A stretch of DNA of 64,000 nucleotides from the NCBI GenBank assembly GCA_963808135.1, contig CAWEFA010000034.1:1-64000 (forward strand). Reading direction: 5' to 3'. The translations under genes and the position numbers were made by a program. Below the pieces are notes generated by a model. The model had not been told where the DNA came from and did not search any database. It saw nothing but the letters and a program-made list of their open reading frames with translations. Shown here piece by piece: positions 7,888 through 16,671 of the stretch; the first letter of the stretch is position 1; every line of letters starts with the position of its first letter. The stretch comes from CAWEFA01 sp963808135 (GTDB taxonomy: Bacteria; Bacteroidota; Bacteroidia; Bacteroidales; DTGW01).

Positions 7888-10257
7888 CTAACTCCCGGCT
7901 AAATTGACGTCCCCTTTAACCTTAAAGATGGCAACTTCACTGTTAATAAATACAAGGTTAAATTTGGGATCATTAGCAAATTTGGGGTTTAACTCAAAAT
8001 CTCTATTTGCAACGTATGAAACCGAGTATTGTTGAAGTGCCGTTTGATAATCGAAGGTTGTTAAAGCAGGGGCGTTTTTTTGTTGTTGTTGCGCATTTGC
8101 TTGGTGGATCAATAATGTTCGATTAAGCACAGCCGAGTCGCTTATGTCGGAGTCTGAGACGGGGTAAAGTCCAACGAGGATTTGGATTTCTGCGTTGGAC
8201 TGTCCTTGTAAATTATAGGACAGTTCTGTAATGCAGGGATATTGTTTATTATAATCGTATACTTGTGGCTGTTTTTGCGAGAAAATTAGTTGACCAATCT
8301 CTTTAGTGCCAGCATCTATCATTGCAATAGTACTTGAGTTTGGCTGTAAAAAGCTGCCTTCAGAATTTAAGATGAAATTAACCCAATCAAGTGAGGTATT
8401 CTGCGAAGTACTTTGAAGCATTATGGTTATGTTTGCGAATTGGACGCCTTTTGAGACAGTTAATATTTCTGAGTAGCTGAAGTCGCTGTTTGCTTTATTA
8501 ACAATTATGGATGGGTTATCAGTTTGGGCACCGACTAGTTGCATGCTGGTCACGGGTATTTGGGTTATGTTAGTAGATTGCAGGATGCCAGCGTTTTGTG
8601 AAAAAACCGTAATTTCACTGTCGTTAAATTGGAAGAAAGAATAAGGGAAATAAGTCCAGTTCAGGTCAGCTAGAAACATAGGGTTATGTCGCCCAATATA
8701 GCCGCCGTCTTCGCGAACTTGGATATACCCATTATCAATCATATAATCAGTATCAAGTACATTTTTGGCATAGTTAGCTGGGGCAAATTCTCGGGCAAGC
8801 GTTAAATATTGAGGATCAACCGCACTCAAAGTTGGTCTCTGAGCAAAACCGCCAAACCACCAACCGTAAAGCGCATCAGAAACAAACACTGAGTTGGGAG
8901 GGGTATTCTGTTTAGCCCACTGAATGGCTTGGTAACCTGGATTATCCATAACTTGATAGAAACTTTGGTCTGCAGTACCTTGCCACGGAGTTATAAAAAG
9001 TGGAAGGGCCAATACGCATATGAGCGTTATACTGATTATGAAGGCAGCGTAAAGGGTTTTGAGGGTTATTCGGCTTAAAACTTTATCCATAGTTTTGTTT
9101 GCACTTGTTGTTGTTTTCTGCACCTTACTCGTTAAGACCCGGTAGTTGTTTATCATGTACGCGAAGAAAAATGAGCCTCGATCAATGAACATGCCAATAA
9201 GTATCAGTACTGGTAAAACGAGGAAGTAAAGGAACCGATTGTAATCCACATATAACCCAAATAGGAAACCCTGAGTCAATATTGTGGGAACAAGAATCCA
9301 CATGAAAAGCAAAAATGCTGGAAGCGAGAGAAATCGCCCCTTGTACTCTTTTGAGAGGAAAAAGAACAAGAATGTACATGCGAATAGCGGCAATATTGTG
9401 GTAAGTGGAAGAACTCTTGTTGATAGGAGTGCTGAGTTAATGGCAGAGACAACTGTGAATGACGAGTTAGCGCTTAAATATGCAGGAACAGCATCTACCA
9501 GGAAAGGCGCAACGAGAATAGCGCCAATAGCAAGCGGAATCAGCCAAGTGAATACGTTTTTTCTTGATGTCCCAAAGGTTTTTGGAAGAATCATAACAAT
9601 CAATACTGTTGCCAACGTTATGGCTAGGAATACTGCTGCACTCAATGAATGAGTCAAATAAATCGAGCCCACTAAAATGGAGGTAGAGGCAAGAAAAGGC
9701 GTCAACGTAAATCGGTCTTTTTGAAGATACAAATAGAAGGTTAAGGGAATTAGAAGCAGGGTTATTATGTTAGGGTAACCTGCCCAGAGAAGTATTTCCA
9801 TGTCTGGCCGTGAAACTGCCACTAAAAATGCGACAATAAAAGCGCCTGACTCTACCCAGACACTTTTAGTTATCAAGAAGGCACATATTACAAGAAGCGA
9901 TGAGAACAAAGCTACAATCACTGCCTGTGCCAAGTAATCGGACATGCCAGTCATCATTATTATTCCTGCAGCGAAAATGTGATAGCCTGGAAAAGTCAAA
10001 GATAGCCCACCGCCCATCTGATAATTATTCCACAGGAAATTGGTGTTGCCTGACTGCGTTATTGAGTTAATGACACTATTATGTAAGCCAATGTCTGCGC
10101 CTGGAGGATAAGAAGCCCACAACATAAGAATTAGGCGGTATGCGAATGCAAAAACAAAAATTAGAAGTAGTAAAATATGTTTTCTACTGGCTTTGAATAT
10201 TTGCTCCCCCGCCTTTCTCGATTTAGTGCTTTTGCGATTAATGGAATTATTAGTCAA
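7888..10257 (-). CDS. large archaeal-like GT-C membrane glycosyltransferase
   Basis: 789 residues. A basic N-terminus is followed by a membrane helix at 28-47 and then a first loop with the motif GADIGLHNS (about 53-61). About ten more hydrophobic helices extend to near residue 420, and a soluble C-terminal domain of about 370 residues follows. The architecture matches archaeal and bacterial GT-C proteins (STT3/AglB, PMT and ArnT superfamily), in which the first-loop acidic residue helps bind the lipid-linked donor. It lacks the DxxYHLR and WWDxG patterns I would expect of a standard AglB, so I do not call it oligosaccharyltransferase. It lies only 8 bases upstream of the second gene of the same type and they are surely co-transcribed. 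Confidence 0.6.
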   Translation of the reverse strand: MTNNSINRKSTKSRKAGEQIFKASRKHILLLLIFVFAFAYRLILMLWASYPPGADIGLHNSVINSITQSGNTNFLWNNYQMGGGLSLTFPGYHIFAAGIIMMTGMSDYLAQAVIVALFSSLLVICAFLITKSVWVESGAFIVAFLVAVSRPDMEILLWAGYPNIITLLLIPLTFYLYLQKDRFTLTPFLASTSILVGSIYLTHSLSAAVFLAITLATVLIVMILPKTFGTSRKNVFTWLIPLAIGAILVAPFLVDAVPAYLSANSSFTVVSAINSALLSTRVLPLTTILPLFACTFLFFFLSKEYKGRFLSLPAFLLFMWILVPTILTQGFLFGLYVDYNRFLYFLVLPVLILIGMFIDRGSFFFAYMINNYRVLTSKVQKTTTSANKTMDKVLSRITLKTLYAAFIISITLICVLALPLFITPWQGTADQSFYQVMDNPGYQAIQWAKQNTPPNSVFVSDALYGWWFGGFAQRPTLSAVDPQYLTLAREFAPANYAKNVLDTDYMIDNGYIQVREDGGYIGRHNPMFLADLNWTYFPYSFFQFNDSEITVFSQNAGILQSTNITQIPVTSMQLVGAQTDNPSIIVNKANSDFSYSEILTVSKGVQFANITIMLQSTSQNTSLDWVNFILNSEGSFLQPNSSTIAMIDAGTKEIGQLIFSQKQPQVYDYNKQYPCITELSYNLQGQSNAEIQILVGLYPVSDSDISDSAVLNRTLLIHQANAQQQQKNAPALTTFDYQTALQQYSVSYVANRDFELNPKFANDPKFNLVFINSEVAIFKVKGDVNLAGS

Positions 10258-10277
10258 ACTTTAAATATGAATTTCGA

Positions 10278-10288
10278 GTATAAAAAGC
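10278..10288. promoter_or_regulatory. shared archaeal TATA-like element between divergent genes
   Basis: The only promoter-like sequence in the 67-base gap is GTATAAAAAGC. Read on the plus strand it lies about 40 bases before the corrinoid-type gene. Read on the minus strand (CTTTTTATAC) it lies about 22-30 bases before the glycosyltransferase start at 10257, the right spacing for a leaderless archaeal transcript. A purine-rich AAGGTG about 8 bases before the plus-strand gene may serve as its ribosome site. Confidence 0.35.
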
Positions 10289-10324
10289 CCAGAGTAACAA
10301 AAAAGGAAAACAAGGTGTATTTAA

Positions 10325-10750
10325 ATGTCATGGCTTAAATCTATGATGGAAAAAGAACCTCCAGAACCAGAAAATCCACTCGGCATCGTCGTAATCGGAA
10401 ACATTGAACCCGACATGCATGACACAGCAAAAGAAGCAGTCAGACGCTCACTAAAACGCGCAGGATTCAAAACAATTGACGTTGGAAAAAGCGTTGCTCC
10501 ACAAGTTTTTATTGACAAAGTAAAAGAAAACAATGCAAACATCATTGCAATTTCAGTAAACACAGTACCAGCAAAAAATAATCTTGCAAAACTTGACGAA
10601 TTATTGAAGGCAGCCGGATTAAAAGACAAAGTTGGAATAATCATGGGCGGCGCTGCTGTCAAGAAAGAAGATGCTGACGCAATAGGCGCACTATTTGGCA
10701 AAAACAAGGAAGAAGCTCCTGAGTTAGCAAAAAAGGCTCTGAAGAAATAA
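10325..10750 (+). CDS. stand-alone cobalamin-binding-domain-like protein with weakened B12 motif
   Basis: A 141-residue Rossmann-like domain resembling the corrinoid-binding half of methyltransferase corrinoid proteins. IVVIGNIEPDMHDTAKEA (21-38) sits where family members have DxHxxG; the cobalt-ligand His is kept (H32) but the glycine is Ala (DMHDTA). The SxL loop is IISV-like (AISVNT, 75-80) and the C-terminal GG is present (MGGAAV, 108-113). The N-terminal four-helix cap usual in MtaC/MtbC-type proteins is missing. This is either a divergent corrinoid carrier, a sensor, or a protein that has lost B12 binding. No methyltransferase partner lies in the 7 kb of this segment. Confidence 0.6.
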   Translation: MSWLKSMMEKEPPEPENPLGIVVIGNIEPDMHDTAKEAVRRSLKRAGFKTIDVGKSVAPQVFIDKVKENNANIIAISVNTVPAKNNLAKLDELLKAAGLKDKVGIIMGGAAVKKEDADAIGALFGKNKEEAPELAKKALKK

Positions 10751-10994
10751 ATCCATCAGACGTGTAAAAAAATGTCCTTTAAATTCAATACTAAACAAAA
10801 CATCTATACTATTATGTATCTTTGGTGCCAGGGGATCAATTTCAAGTGGAATACCGGCTTCCTTCATAGTTCCGGACGGACTTCTGTTAAAAGACATTGA
10901 ATTTGAACATCAAACAAAACCGCTTTAAGCGAAAGGCCAATAGTTAAAAGCCCTCTAATGAAATAGATTTTTCTTGGCTTAATAAAATTGAAAA
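10751..10994. other. 244-base gap holding the second probable chimeric join
   Basis: Between the archaeal-like gene ending at 10750 and the first Bacteroidota gene, whose stop is at 10995. The sequence has no supported gene; a 57-codon frame on the minus strand (10724-10897) overlaps the end of the corrinoid-type gene and is not credible. No obvious terminator or repeat is seen. Codon usage, start-site style and promoters change from archaeal-like to Bacteroidota-like across this gap, so the join lies somewhere inside it. Confidence 0.5.
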
Positions 10995-12786
10995 TTATAT
11001 TTTCTGCTCCTTTTGTGTTAAGTAAATCTGATCAATAATATCTTTATATTTTTCATAAATAACACTTCTTTTGAGTTTTAATGTAGGCGATAGTTCACCA
11101 GTTAAAACCGACCATTCATCTGAAACGAGCCTGAAGCGTTTAATTTGTTCCGTTTTTCCAACTTGATGATTTATTTCATCAATAACTTTATTAAACTGAA
11201 CAATAACTTTTTTATGTTTAATAAGTTCGGTATGATTATTATAGAAAATTTTGTTACTTGCACTCCAATCGTGCAGGTAAGAAAAATTGGGTTGAATAAT
11301 TGCACTTGCAAATTTCTGGTTCTCTCCAAGCACAAAAGCTTGTTCTATAAACTCCGATTCTTTTAATTTATTCTCGATAACCTGGGGCGCTACATATTTG
11401 CCATTTGAAAGTTTAAATATTTCCTTCTTGCGGTCTGTAATTTTTAAAAATTTACCTTTAACAAGTTCCCCAATATCGCCGGTATGAAACCAGCCTTCAT
11501 TGTCAATTACTTCTTTAGTAAGCTTTGGGTCTTTATAATAACCCAACATCACGTTGTGGCCTCTGCAAAGGATTTCACCATCTCCGGAAATTTTTACCTC
11601 AACACCATTTATAACAGGACCAGTTTGTACCGATCATAAAAAGAGGAAGTTTAACATTATTGACTGAAATAATAGGAGAAGTTTCCGAAAGCCCGTACCC
11701 TTCAATAACTTTTATGCCAGCAGCCCAAAATATTCTTGCTAAACGAGGCTGTAAAGTTGCGCCGCCCGAGACTATTTTATCCAGTTTATTGCCTAATGCC
11801 TCACGCCATTTAGAAAAAACCAATTTATCCGCTATCCTTAGCTTTAAATTATAAAATAGCCGGTTTGGTTTATCAGGGTCAAACTTTTTGCCAAGCTCAA
11901 TTGCCCAGAAATAGATATGTCTTTTTATAAAGGGAAGCTCATGCCCTTTAGTTTGAAGCTTTTCGAAAAAAAGTTCAATAATCCTCGGTACACAACAAAA
12001 AAGAGTAGGTTTTACTTCAAGAATATTTTCAGCGATCGAACCCATATTTTCGGCATAGTAAATACTTATTCCTTTAAATTGAAAATGATAATTTGCAATT
12101 CGTTCGTAAACATGGCTTAAAGGCAGAAAACTTAATGCTTTTGCTTCAGGCCCGCTTGCATGCACATTTGCAGACTCTTTAAAGTTATTAACCAAATTGT
12201 TGTGCGATAACATTACCCCTTTTGGAAAACCGGTTGTGCCACTGGTATAAATAATTGTGCAAAGGTCGCCAGGTTTAATATTGTCCTTTATCTGTTTAAA
12301 TTCAGAAACTGCTTTTTCGGTATTTTCTTTCCCTTTCTGAATTATCGATTGCCAATTTTTTACACCTTCAATTAAAGAAATGGAATATATTTCAAAAACA
12401 CCAGCCATTCCTGCAATTGGTTCGATTTTATCATAAAGTTGTTTGTCCGAAACTATAATTAATTTGGGTTTGCAATGGTTAAGAATATAATAATAATCGT
12501 CTTTGCTTATTGTTGGATAAACAGGCACATGAATTACGCCAACCTGCGACATTCCCATATCAATGAAGTTCCATTCGGGCCTGTTATTTGTAATTGTTGC
12601 AATTATATCTCCTTTTTTAAAACCCATAGCAAGCAATCCATAGCTAAAATAATCCGATTGGGTTATATATTCCAAAGGGCTATATTTTATCCATTTTCCG
12701 TTTTCTTTTCCGGCTACAGCATCATCCTTATAACTGTATGAATTTTTATAATTTTCGAGTAAGTCAAAAACACGCGTTATTTCCAT
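10995..12786 (-). CDS. fadD: long-chain acyl-CoA synthetase (AMP-forming), one frameshift
   Basis: Activates fatty acids with ATP and CoA. All adenylate-forming core motifs are present: IIYTSGTTGFPKGV (A3 phosphate loop), GYGLSETSP (A5), GWFHTGDIG (A7) and the hinge region DRKKEIFKLSNGKYVAP with the downstream Lys. The gene is split near 11,623-11,628 by one surplus base: upstream frame ends in IGTNWS, but the other frame reads TGPVINGVEVKISGDGEI and continues into the second half. Total about 597 residues, normal for this FAA1-like class. An upstream ATG at 12843 exists, but the TAnnTTTG box at 12811-12818 supports the start at 12786. Confidence 0.85.
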
Positions 12787-12810
12787 TATCTGTATAATTT
12801 GCCAATAAAA

Positions 12811-12818
12811 CAAATTTA
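12811..12818 (-). promoter_or_regulatory. Bacteroidota -7 box for the acyl-CoA synthetase
   Basis: On the minus strand the sequence TAAATTTG fits the Bacteroidota sigma-factor -7 consensus TAnnTTTG. It lies 25 bases before the ATG at 12786, placing transcription start about 18 bases before translation and inside the longer alternative frame. That decides the start codon. Confidence 0.5.
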
Positions 12819-12975
12819 ATAAAAAAATGCTCACATCATTCACAAAGTATTTTTAAATATTTGAATAGGCTAATACAAAGAAAACCAATTGCCTGACTGA
12901 AAATAAATTTCCCAGTCTTATCCTTTTGTTTTTATTTTATAAAAAGTACCTTCGTAAAGAAATATTGAACTGAAA

Positions 12976-13689
12976 ATGAAAAGTATTATTTCCTTCAGAA
13001 ATGTAGTAAAAAACTATTATTTGGGAAATATTGTTGTTCCGGCATTGCGAAATATTTCGCTCGAAATATCGCAAAACGAATATTTAGCTATTATGGGACC
13101 ATCGGGCTCAGGTAAATCAACATTAATGAACATTATCGGTTGCCTCGATACTCCTTCAAGCGGCAATTATTTTTTAAACGGCACCGATGTAAGTAAGTTA
13201 AATGATAACCAGTTAGCTGAAATAAGAAATAAAGAAATCGGGTTTGTATTTCAAACATTCAATCTTTTGCCGCGTTACAATGCTATTGACAATATTATGC
13301 TGCCTCTCGTTTACGCCGGTATTTCGAAAGCGGAGCGAATTGAAGCTGCAAAAAATGTTATTGCCAGCGTGGGATTAACCGATCGCATGTATCACAAGCC
13401 TAATGAACTTTCAGGAGGACAAAGGCAACGGGTTGCATTGGCTCGCGCGTTGGTTAACCGCCCGTCAATTATTCTGGCCGATGAGCCGACCGGCAACCTC
13501 GATTCAAAAACATCGATAGATATTATGAACCTTTTCAGCGAAATACACAAAAAGGGAAATACAATTATTATTGTTACGCACGAAGAAGATATTGCTTTAT
13601 ACACAAAAAGAATTATAAAATTGCGTGATGGGGAAATAGAAATGGATTATCAAAATCCAGGCAGAAAAATGGCAATTGAACATTCCTAA
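12976..13689 (+). CDS. LolD/MacB-type ABC transporter ATPase
   Basis: A 237-residue nucleotide-binding subunit. Walker A is GPSGSGKST (41-49), the Q-loop Gln is at 93 (VFQTFNLLPRYNAIDNI), the signature is ELSGGQRQR (144-152), Walker B IILADEPTGNLD (165-176) and the H-loop His at 202. The sequence around the Q-loop and D-loop is that of the LolD/MacB/FtsE branch, which powers FtsX-fold permeases in mechanotransmission, lipoprotein release or efflux. No permease is adjacent; a MacB-like permease lies at 53,573-54,823 and could be its partner, but that is inference. nadD follows after 22 bases. Confidence 0.88.
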   Translation: MKSIISFRNVVKNYYLGNIVVPALRNISLEISQNEYLAIMGPSGSGKSTLMNIIGCLDTPSSGNYFLNGTDVSKLNDNQLAEIRNKEIGFVFQTFNLLPRYNAIDNIMLPLVYAGISKAERIEAAKNVIASVGLTDRMYHKPNELSGGQRQRVALARALVNRPSIILADEPTGNLDSKTSIDIMNLFSEIHKKGNTIIIVTHEEDIALYTKRIIKLRDGEIEMDYQNPGRKMAIEHS

Positions 13690-13711
13690 TGTTACAAGTC
13701 AGTTGATATAA

Positions 13712-14287
13712 ATGAAAACCGGATTATTTTTTGGTTCGTTTAATCCAATTCATATCGGACATTTGGCCATAGCAAATTATATTGCGGAATTTACCGACCT
13801 GAAACAGATTTGGTTTGTTGTTAGTCCGCAAAACCCATTAAAAAAGAAAAAAAGTTTACTGGCAGATTATCACAGGCTGAACCTGGTAAAGGAAGCTATT
13901 GAAGATGATAGCCGTTTTTATGCCTGCGACATAGAATTTAAACTTCCTTATCCTTCCTATACAATTGACACAATAACTTACCTGCGCGAACTTTATCCTG
14001 ATAAAACTTTTTCCATTGTTCTTGGTGCAGACGGATTGGTAAATTTCCATAAATGGAAAAATTATAAAGAGCTTATTAAAACCACAACCCGTTATGTTTA
14101 TCCACGTTCGGGCACTGACCCGTCAATATTGAACAATATTGAAAATTGTATTTTTGTAAATGCACCTTTAATAGAAATATCCTCAACATTTATACGGGAC
14201 GGGATACGTGAAGGAAACGATTTGCGGCATTTCTTAAATCACAGGGTTTATAAATATATAAAAGATATGCACTTCTACGAAAAGTAA
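13712..14287 (+). CDS. nadD: nicotinate (nicotinamide) nucleotide adenylyltransferase
   Basis: Catalyses NaMN + ATP to deamido-NAD+, the penultimate step of NAD synthesis. The nucleotidyltransferase signature GSFNPIHIGH is at residues 8-17 and the second motif ISSTFIRDGIREG near 155-167 (ISxTxIR family pattern). Length 191 residues is normal for NadD. The start ATG at 13712 is 22 bases after the ABC ATPase stop, so the two are probably one transcript. Confidence 0.93.
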   Translation: MKTGLFFGSFNPIHIGHLAIANYIAEFTDLKQIWFVVSPQNPLKKKKSLLADYHRLNLVKEAIEDDSRFYACDIEFKLPYPSYTIDTITYLRELYPDKTFSIVLGADGLVNFHKWKNYKELIKTTTRYVYPRSGTDPSILNNIENCIFVNAPLIEISSTFIRDGIREGNDLRHFLNHRVYKYIKDMHFYEK

Positions 14288-14299
14288 AAATAGTTATTT

Positions 14300-15064
14300 T
14301 CAAATTGCCAGATTATCTTTATTCATTTTGAGGAACAACTTCATTGCCTCTTTCTTTCTCTCATCAAGTTCAAAACTCATATTGTTTGTTAAATAGTCCT
14401 CTATCTCGTTTTGTTGGATAGTTCCATTGATTTTTACCGAAGCCAAAGCTTCCGGAATATGGCTTATTCCATAATGCATAGCTTCTTCAAAATTATTAAT
14501 AAAACCTTTATCGAGATTGCAATTGCTTACCCAACATGCAAACACAAAAGGCAAACCTGTAAAATCTTTCCATACTTTCGCCAAGTCATAAACATAATTA
14601 TATTTTTTTTCAATTGAAAAAACTTTGTCTCCTATTACAACTGCGGCAGTCCTGTTTTTAATTTCATTCAGTTCAAATCCCGGAGCGCCAATACGAAAAT
14701 TAACATCTATTTTCCAAAACTCTTTTGCAATAAGCTTTATAAGCGCCACTGAAGTTCTTGACTGGTAATCGAGAACAATTTCATTTATCTCTTTCCAGGG
14801 CTTCTCGCTTGCCAAAATAACAGTCCGGGCATTTCCATTTGAACCGATACAATATTCTGAAAACAAATTGACATTATTAATTTCGGGTATCGTTGCAACA
14901 GGTACCAAACCTATTTCAGCCGAGCCAGAAGCTAATAGAGTCGCACATTCAGCGGGGAAATTCAGCATCAAATCTATCTCATTTTTTATATCTGTGTTTT
15001 TTAAACCAAACACAAATGGCAAAGTGTTGTAAAATGAGATTGCAGAAACTCTTATTTTTTGCAT
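14300..15064 (-). CDS. mqnA: chorismate dehydratase (futalosine menaquinone pathway)
   Basis: MqnA converts chorismate to 3-[(1-carboxyvinyl)oxy]benzoate, the entry to the futalosine route to menaquinone. The protein is 254 residues with the periplasmic-binding-protein-like fold of this family. Typical stretches are RVSAISFYNTLPFVFGL at the N-terminus, AEIGLVPVATIPEI around 50-63, and LDYQSRTSVALIKLI around 110-125. It is convergent with nadD (12-base gap). The rest of the pathway (mqnB/C/D/E) is not in the window. Confidence 0.88.
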   Translation of the reverse strand: MQKIRVSAISFYNTLPFVFGLKNTDIKNEIDLMLNFPAECATLLASGSAEIGLVPVATIPEINNVNLFSEYCIGSNGNARTVILASEKPWKEINEIVLDYQSRTSVALIKLIAKEFWKIDVNFRIGAPGFELNEIKNRTAAVVIGDKVFSIEKKYNYVYDLAKVWKDFTGLPFVFACWVSNCNLDKGFINNFEEAMHYGISHIPEALASVKINGTIQQNEIEDYLTNNMSFELDERKKEAMKLFLKMNKDNLAI

Positions 15065-15162
15065 GAATAATTCTATTATCGTGCGAAATTAGAAAATTAT
15101 CACCATTTTTAATGATAATTATAAAGCCTATTTAAGGCTGATAATTCTAAATTGAATTTTCG

Positions 15163-15170
15163 TAACTTTG
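15163..15170 (+). promoter_or_regulatory. Bacteroidota -7 box for purB
   Basis: TAACTTTG matches TAnnTTTG exactly and lies 22 bases before the purB ATG at 15193. The -33 element is not obvious. The gap also serves mqnA in the opposite direction. Confidence 0.5.
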
Positions 15171-15192
15171 CTTTTAAATCAAATTTTCAATA

Positions 15193-16542
15193 ATGGAATT
15201 AAACCCTCTTACAGCCATATCCCCGATTGACGGCAGGTATCATGACAAAACACAGGAACTTTCCCTTTATTTTTCTGAATTGGCTTTAATTCGTTACAGG
15301 ATACTTATTGAAATAGAATATTTCATAGCCCTTTGTGAAATACCTTTGCCACAGCTTGAAAAATTCAATAAAGAAAATTTTTCCGTCCTGCGCGAAATAT
15401 ATGAAAATTTCGATTTGTTGGAAGCAAAGCAAATTAAGGATTTTGAAAAAATCACAAATCACGATGTAAAAGCTGTTGAATATTTTCTGAAACAAAAATT
15501 CGATTTGATTCAAATTTCAGCCTATAAAGAATTTATTCATTTCGGCCTTACATCGCAGGATATTAACAATACTGCCATCCCTCTTTTATTTAAAGAAGCA
15601 ATGATTGATGTTTATTATCCGTCAATTGATGACATTGTTATTAAGCTCGATGAATATGCCGTTACCTGGAATGATATTCCCATGCTGGCACACACTCACG
15701 GTCAACCGGCATCGCCAACAAGGCTTGGAAAAGAGATAAAGGTATTCAATGAAAGGATTAAAGAACAAATCGAACAGCTTAAAACAATACCGTGGTCGGC
15801 TAAATTTGGCGGGGCTACAGGCAATTTCAATGCACATGTTGCAGCTTATCCGCAAATTAACTGGGTCGATTTTGGGAACATGTTTGTAAATAAAACACTT
15901 GGTTTAAAACGCTCCCAAACTACTACACAAATTGAACATTATGATAACATTGCCGCAATATTTGATGCACTGAAACGTATTAACACCATTCTTATCGATC
16001 TTTGCCGGGATTTTTGGACTTACATTTCAATGGAATATTTTAAACAGAAAATTAATAAAAACGAAGTAGGTTCGTCAACAATGCCGCATAAAGTAAATCC
16101 TATCGATTTTGAAAATGCCGAAGGCAACCTGGGAATTGCAAATACATTTTTCGAACATCTTTCGGCCAAGTTGCCTGTATCGAGGTTGCAAAGAGATTTG
16201 ACCGATTCAACAGCGCTCAGAAATGTTGGAGTCCCGTTGGCACATACTTTGATTTCTATAAAATCGCTGCAAAAAGGATTAAATAAAATAATCGTCAACA
16301 AAGAAGCAATTAATGCCGATTTGGAAAAAAATTGGGCAGTAGTGGCCGAAGCCATTCAAACAATTTTACGACGTGAAGGATTTCCTGATGCTTTCGGTTC
16401 GCTGAAAGAACTTACACGAACAAACGAAACTATCGATAAAAAAATAATTTCAAAGTTTATTGATAATTTAAATGTTTCCGAAAAAGTTAAAAATGAATTG
16501 AAACAAATTACCCCGCAAAATTATACCGGCGTTAAAAACTAA
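15193..16542 (+). CDS. purB: adenylosuccinate lyase
   Basis: Cleaves SAICAR to AICAR and adenylosuccinate to AMP in purine synthesis. The fumarase/aspartase-superfamily signature is GSSTMPHKVNPIDFENAEGN near residue 293-312, holding the flexible loop with the catalytic Ser. Other motifs are HFGLTSQDINNTA (around 117-129) and AHTHGQPASPTRLGKE (around 165-180, active-site His). Length 449 residues is that of the E. coli-like PurB branch. The start ATG at 15193 sits 22 bases after a TAnnTTTG box. It is monocistronic as far as can be seen. Intact, unlike many neighbours. Confidence 0.95.
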   Translation: MELNPLTAISPIDGRYHDKTQELSLYFSELALIRYRILIEIEYFIALCEIPLPQLEKFNKENFSVLREIYENFDLLEAKQIKDFEKITNHDVKAVEYFLKQKFDLIQISAYKEFIHFGLTSQDINNTAIPLLFKEAMIDVYYPSIDDIVIKLDEYAVTWNDIPMLAHTHGQPASPTRLGKEIKVFNERIKEQIEQLKTIPWSAKFGGATGNFNAHVAAYPQINWVDFGNMFVNKTLGLKRSQTTTQIEHYDNIAAIFDALKRINTILIDLCRDFWTYISMEYFKQKINKNEVGSSTMPHKVNPIDFENAEGNLGIANTFFEHLSAKLPVSRLQRDLTDSTALRNVGVPLAHTLISIKSLQKGLNKIIVNKEAINADLEKNWAVVAEAIQTILRREGFPDAFGSLKELTRTNETIDKKIISKFIDNLNVSEKVKNELKQITPQNYTGVKN

Positions 16543-16671
16543 TCCCGATATTCTAAACATTCTTCAAAGCTTAAAATTCACAGCTATCCAATTTTAATAA
16601 TGAATTAATAAACTTAAAAACTTATTTTTAACAGGCTATGAAAAGAATTTTAAAAAATTATAAATTCGGGA

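Noticed and set aside
3435..10750. Genuine transfer of an archaeal island into a bacterium
   Set aside because: Possible, but no integrase, tRNA, repeats or target duplication mark either end and genes are cut at the left edge; an assembly join explains it with fewer assumptions.
10724..10897. 57-codon minus-strand frame beginning MSFNRSPSGT
   Set aside because: It overlaps the 3' end of the corrinoid-type gene across the suspected join and has no recognisable family; chance frame.
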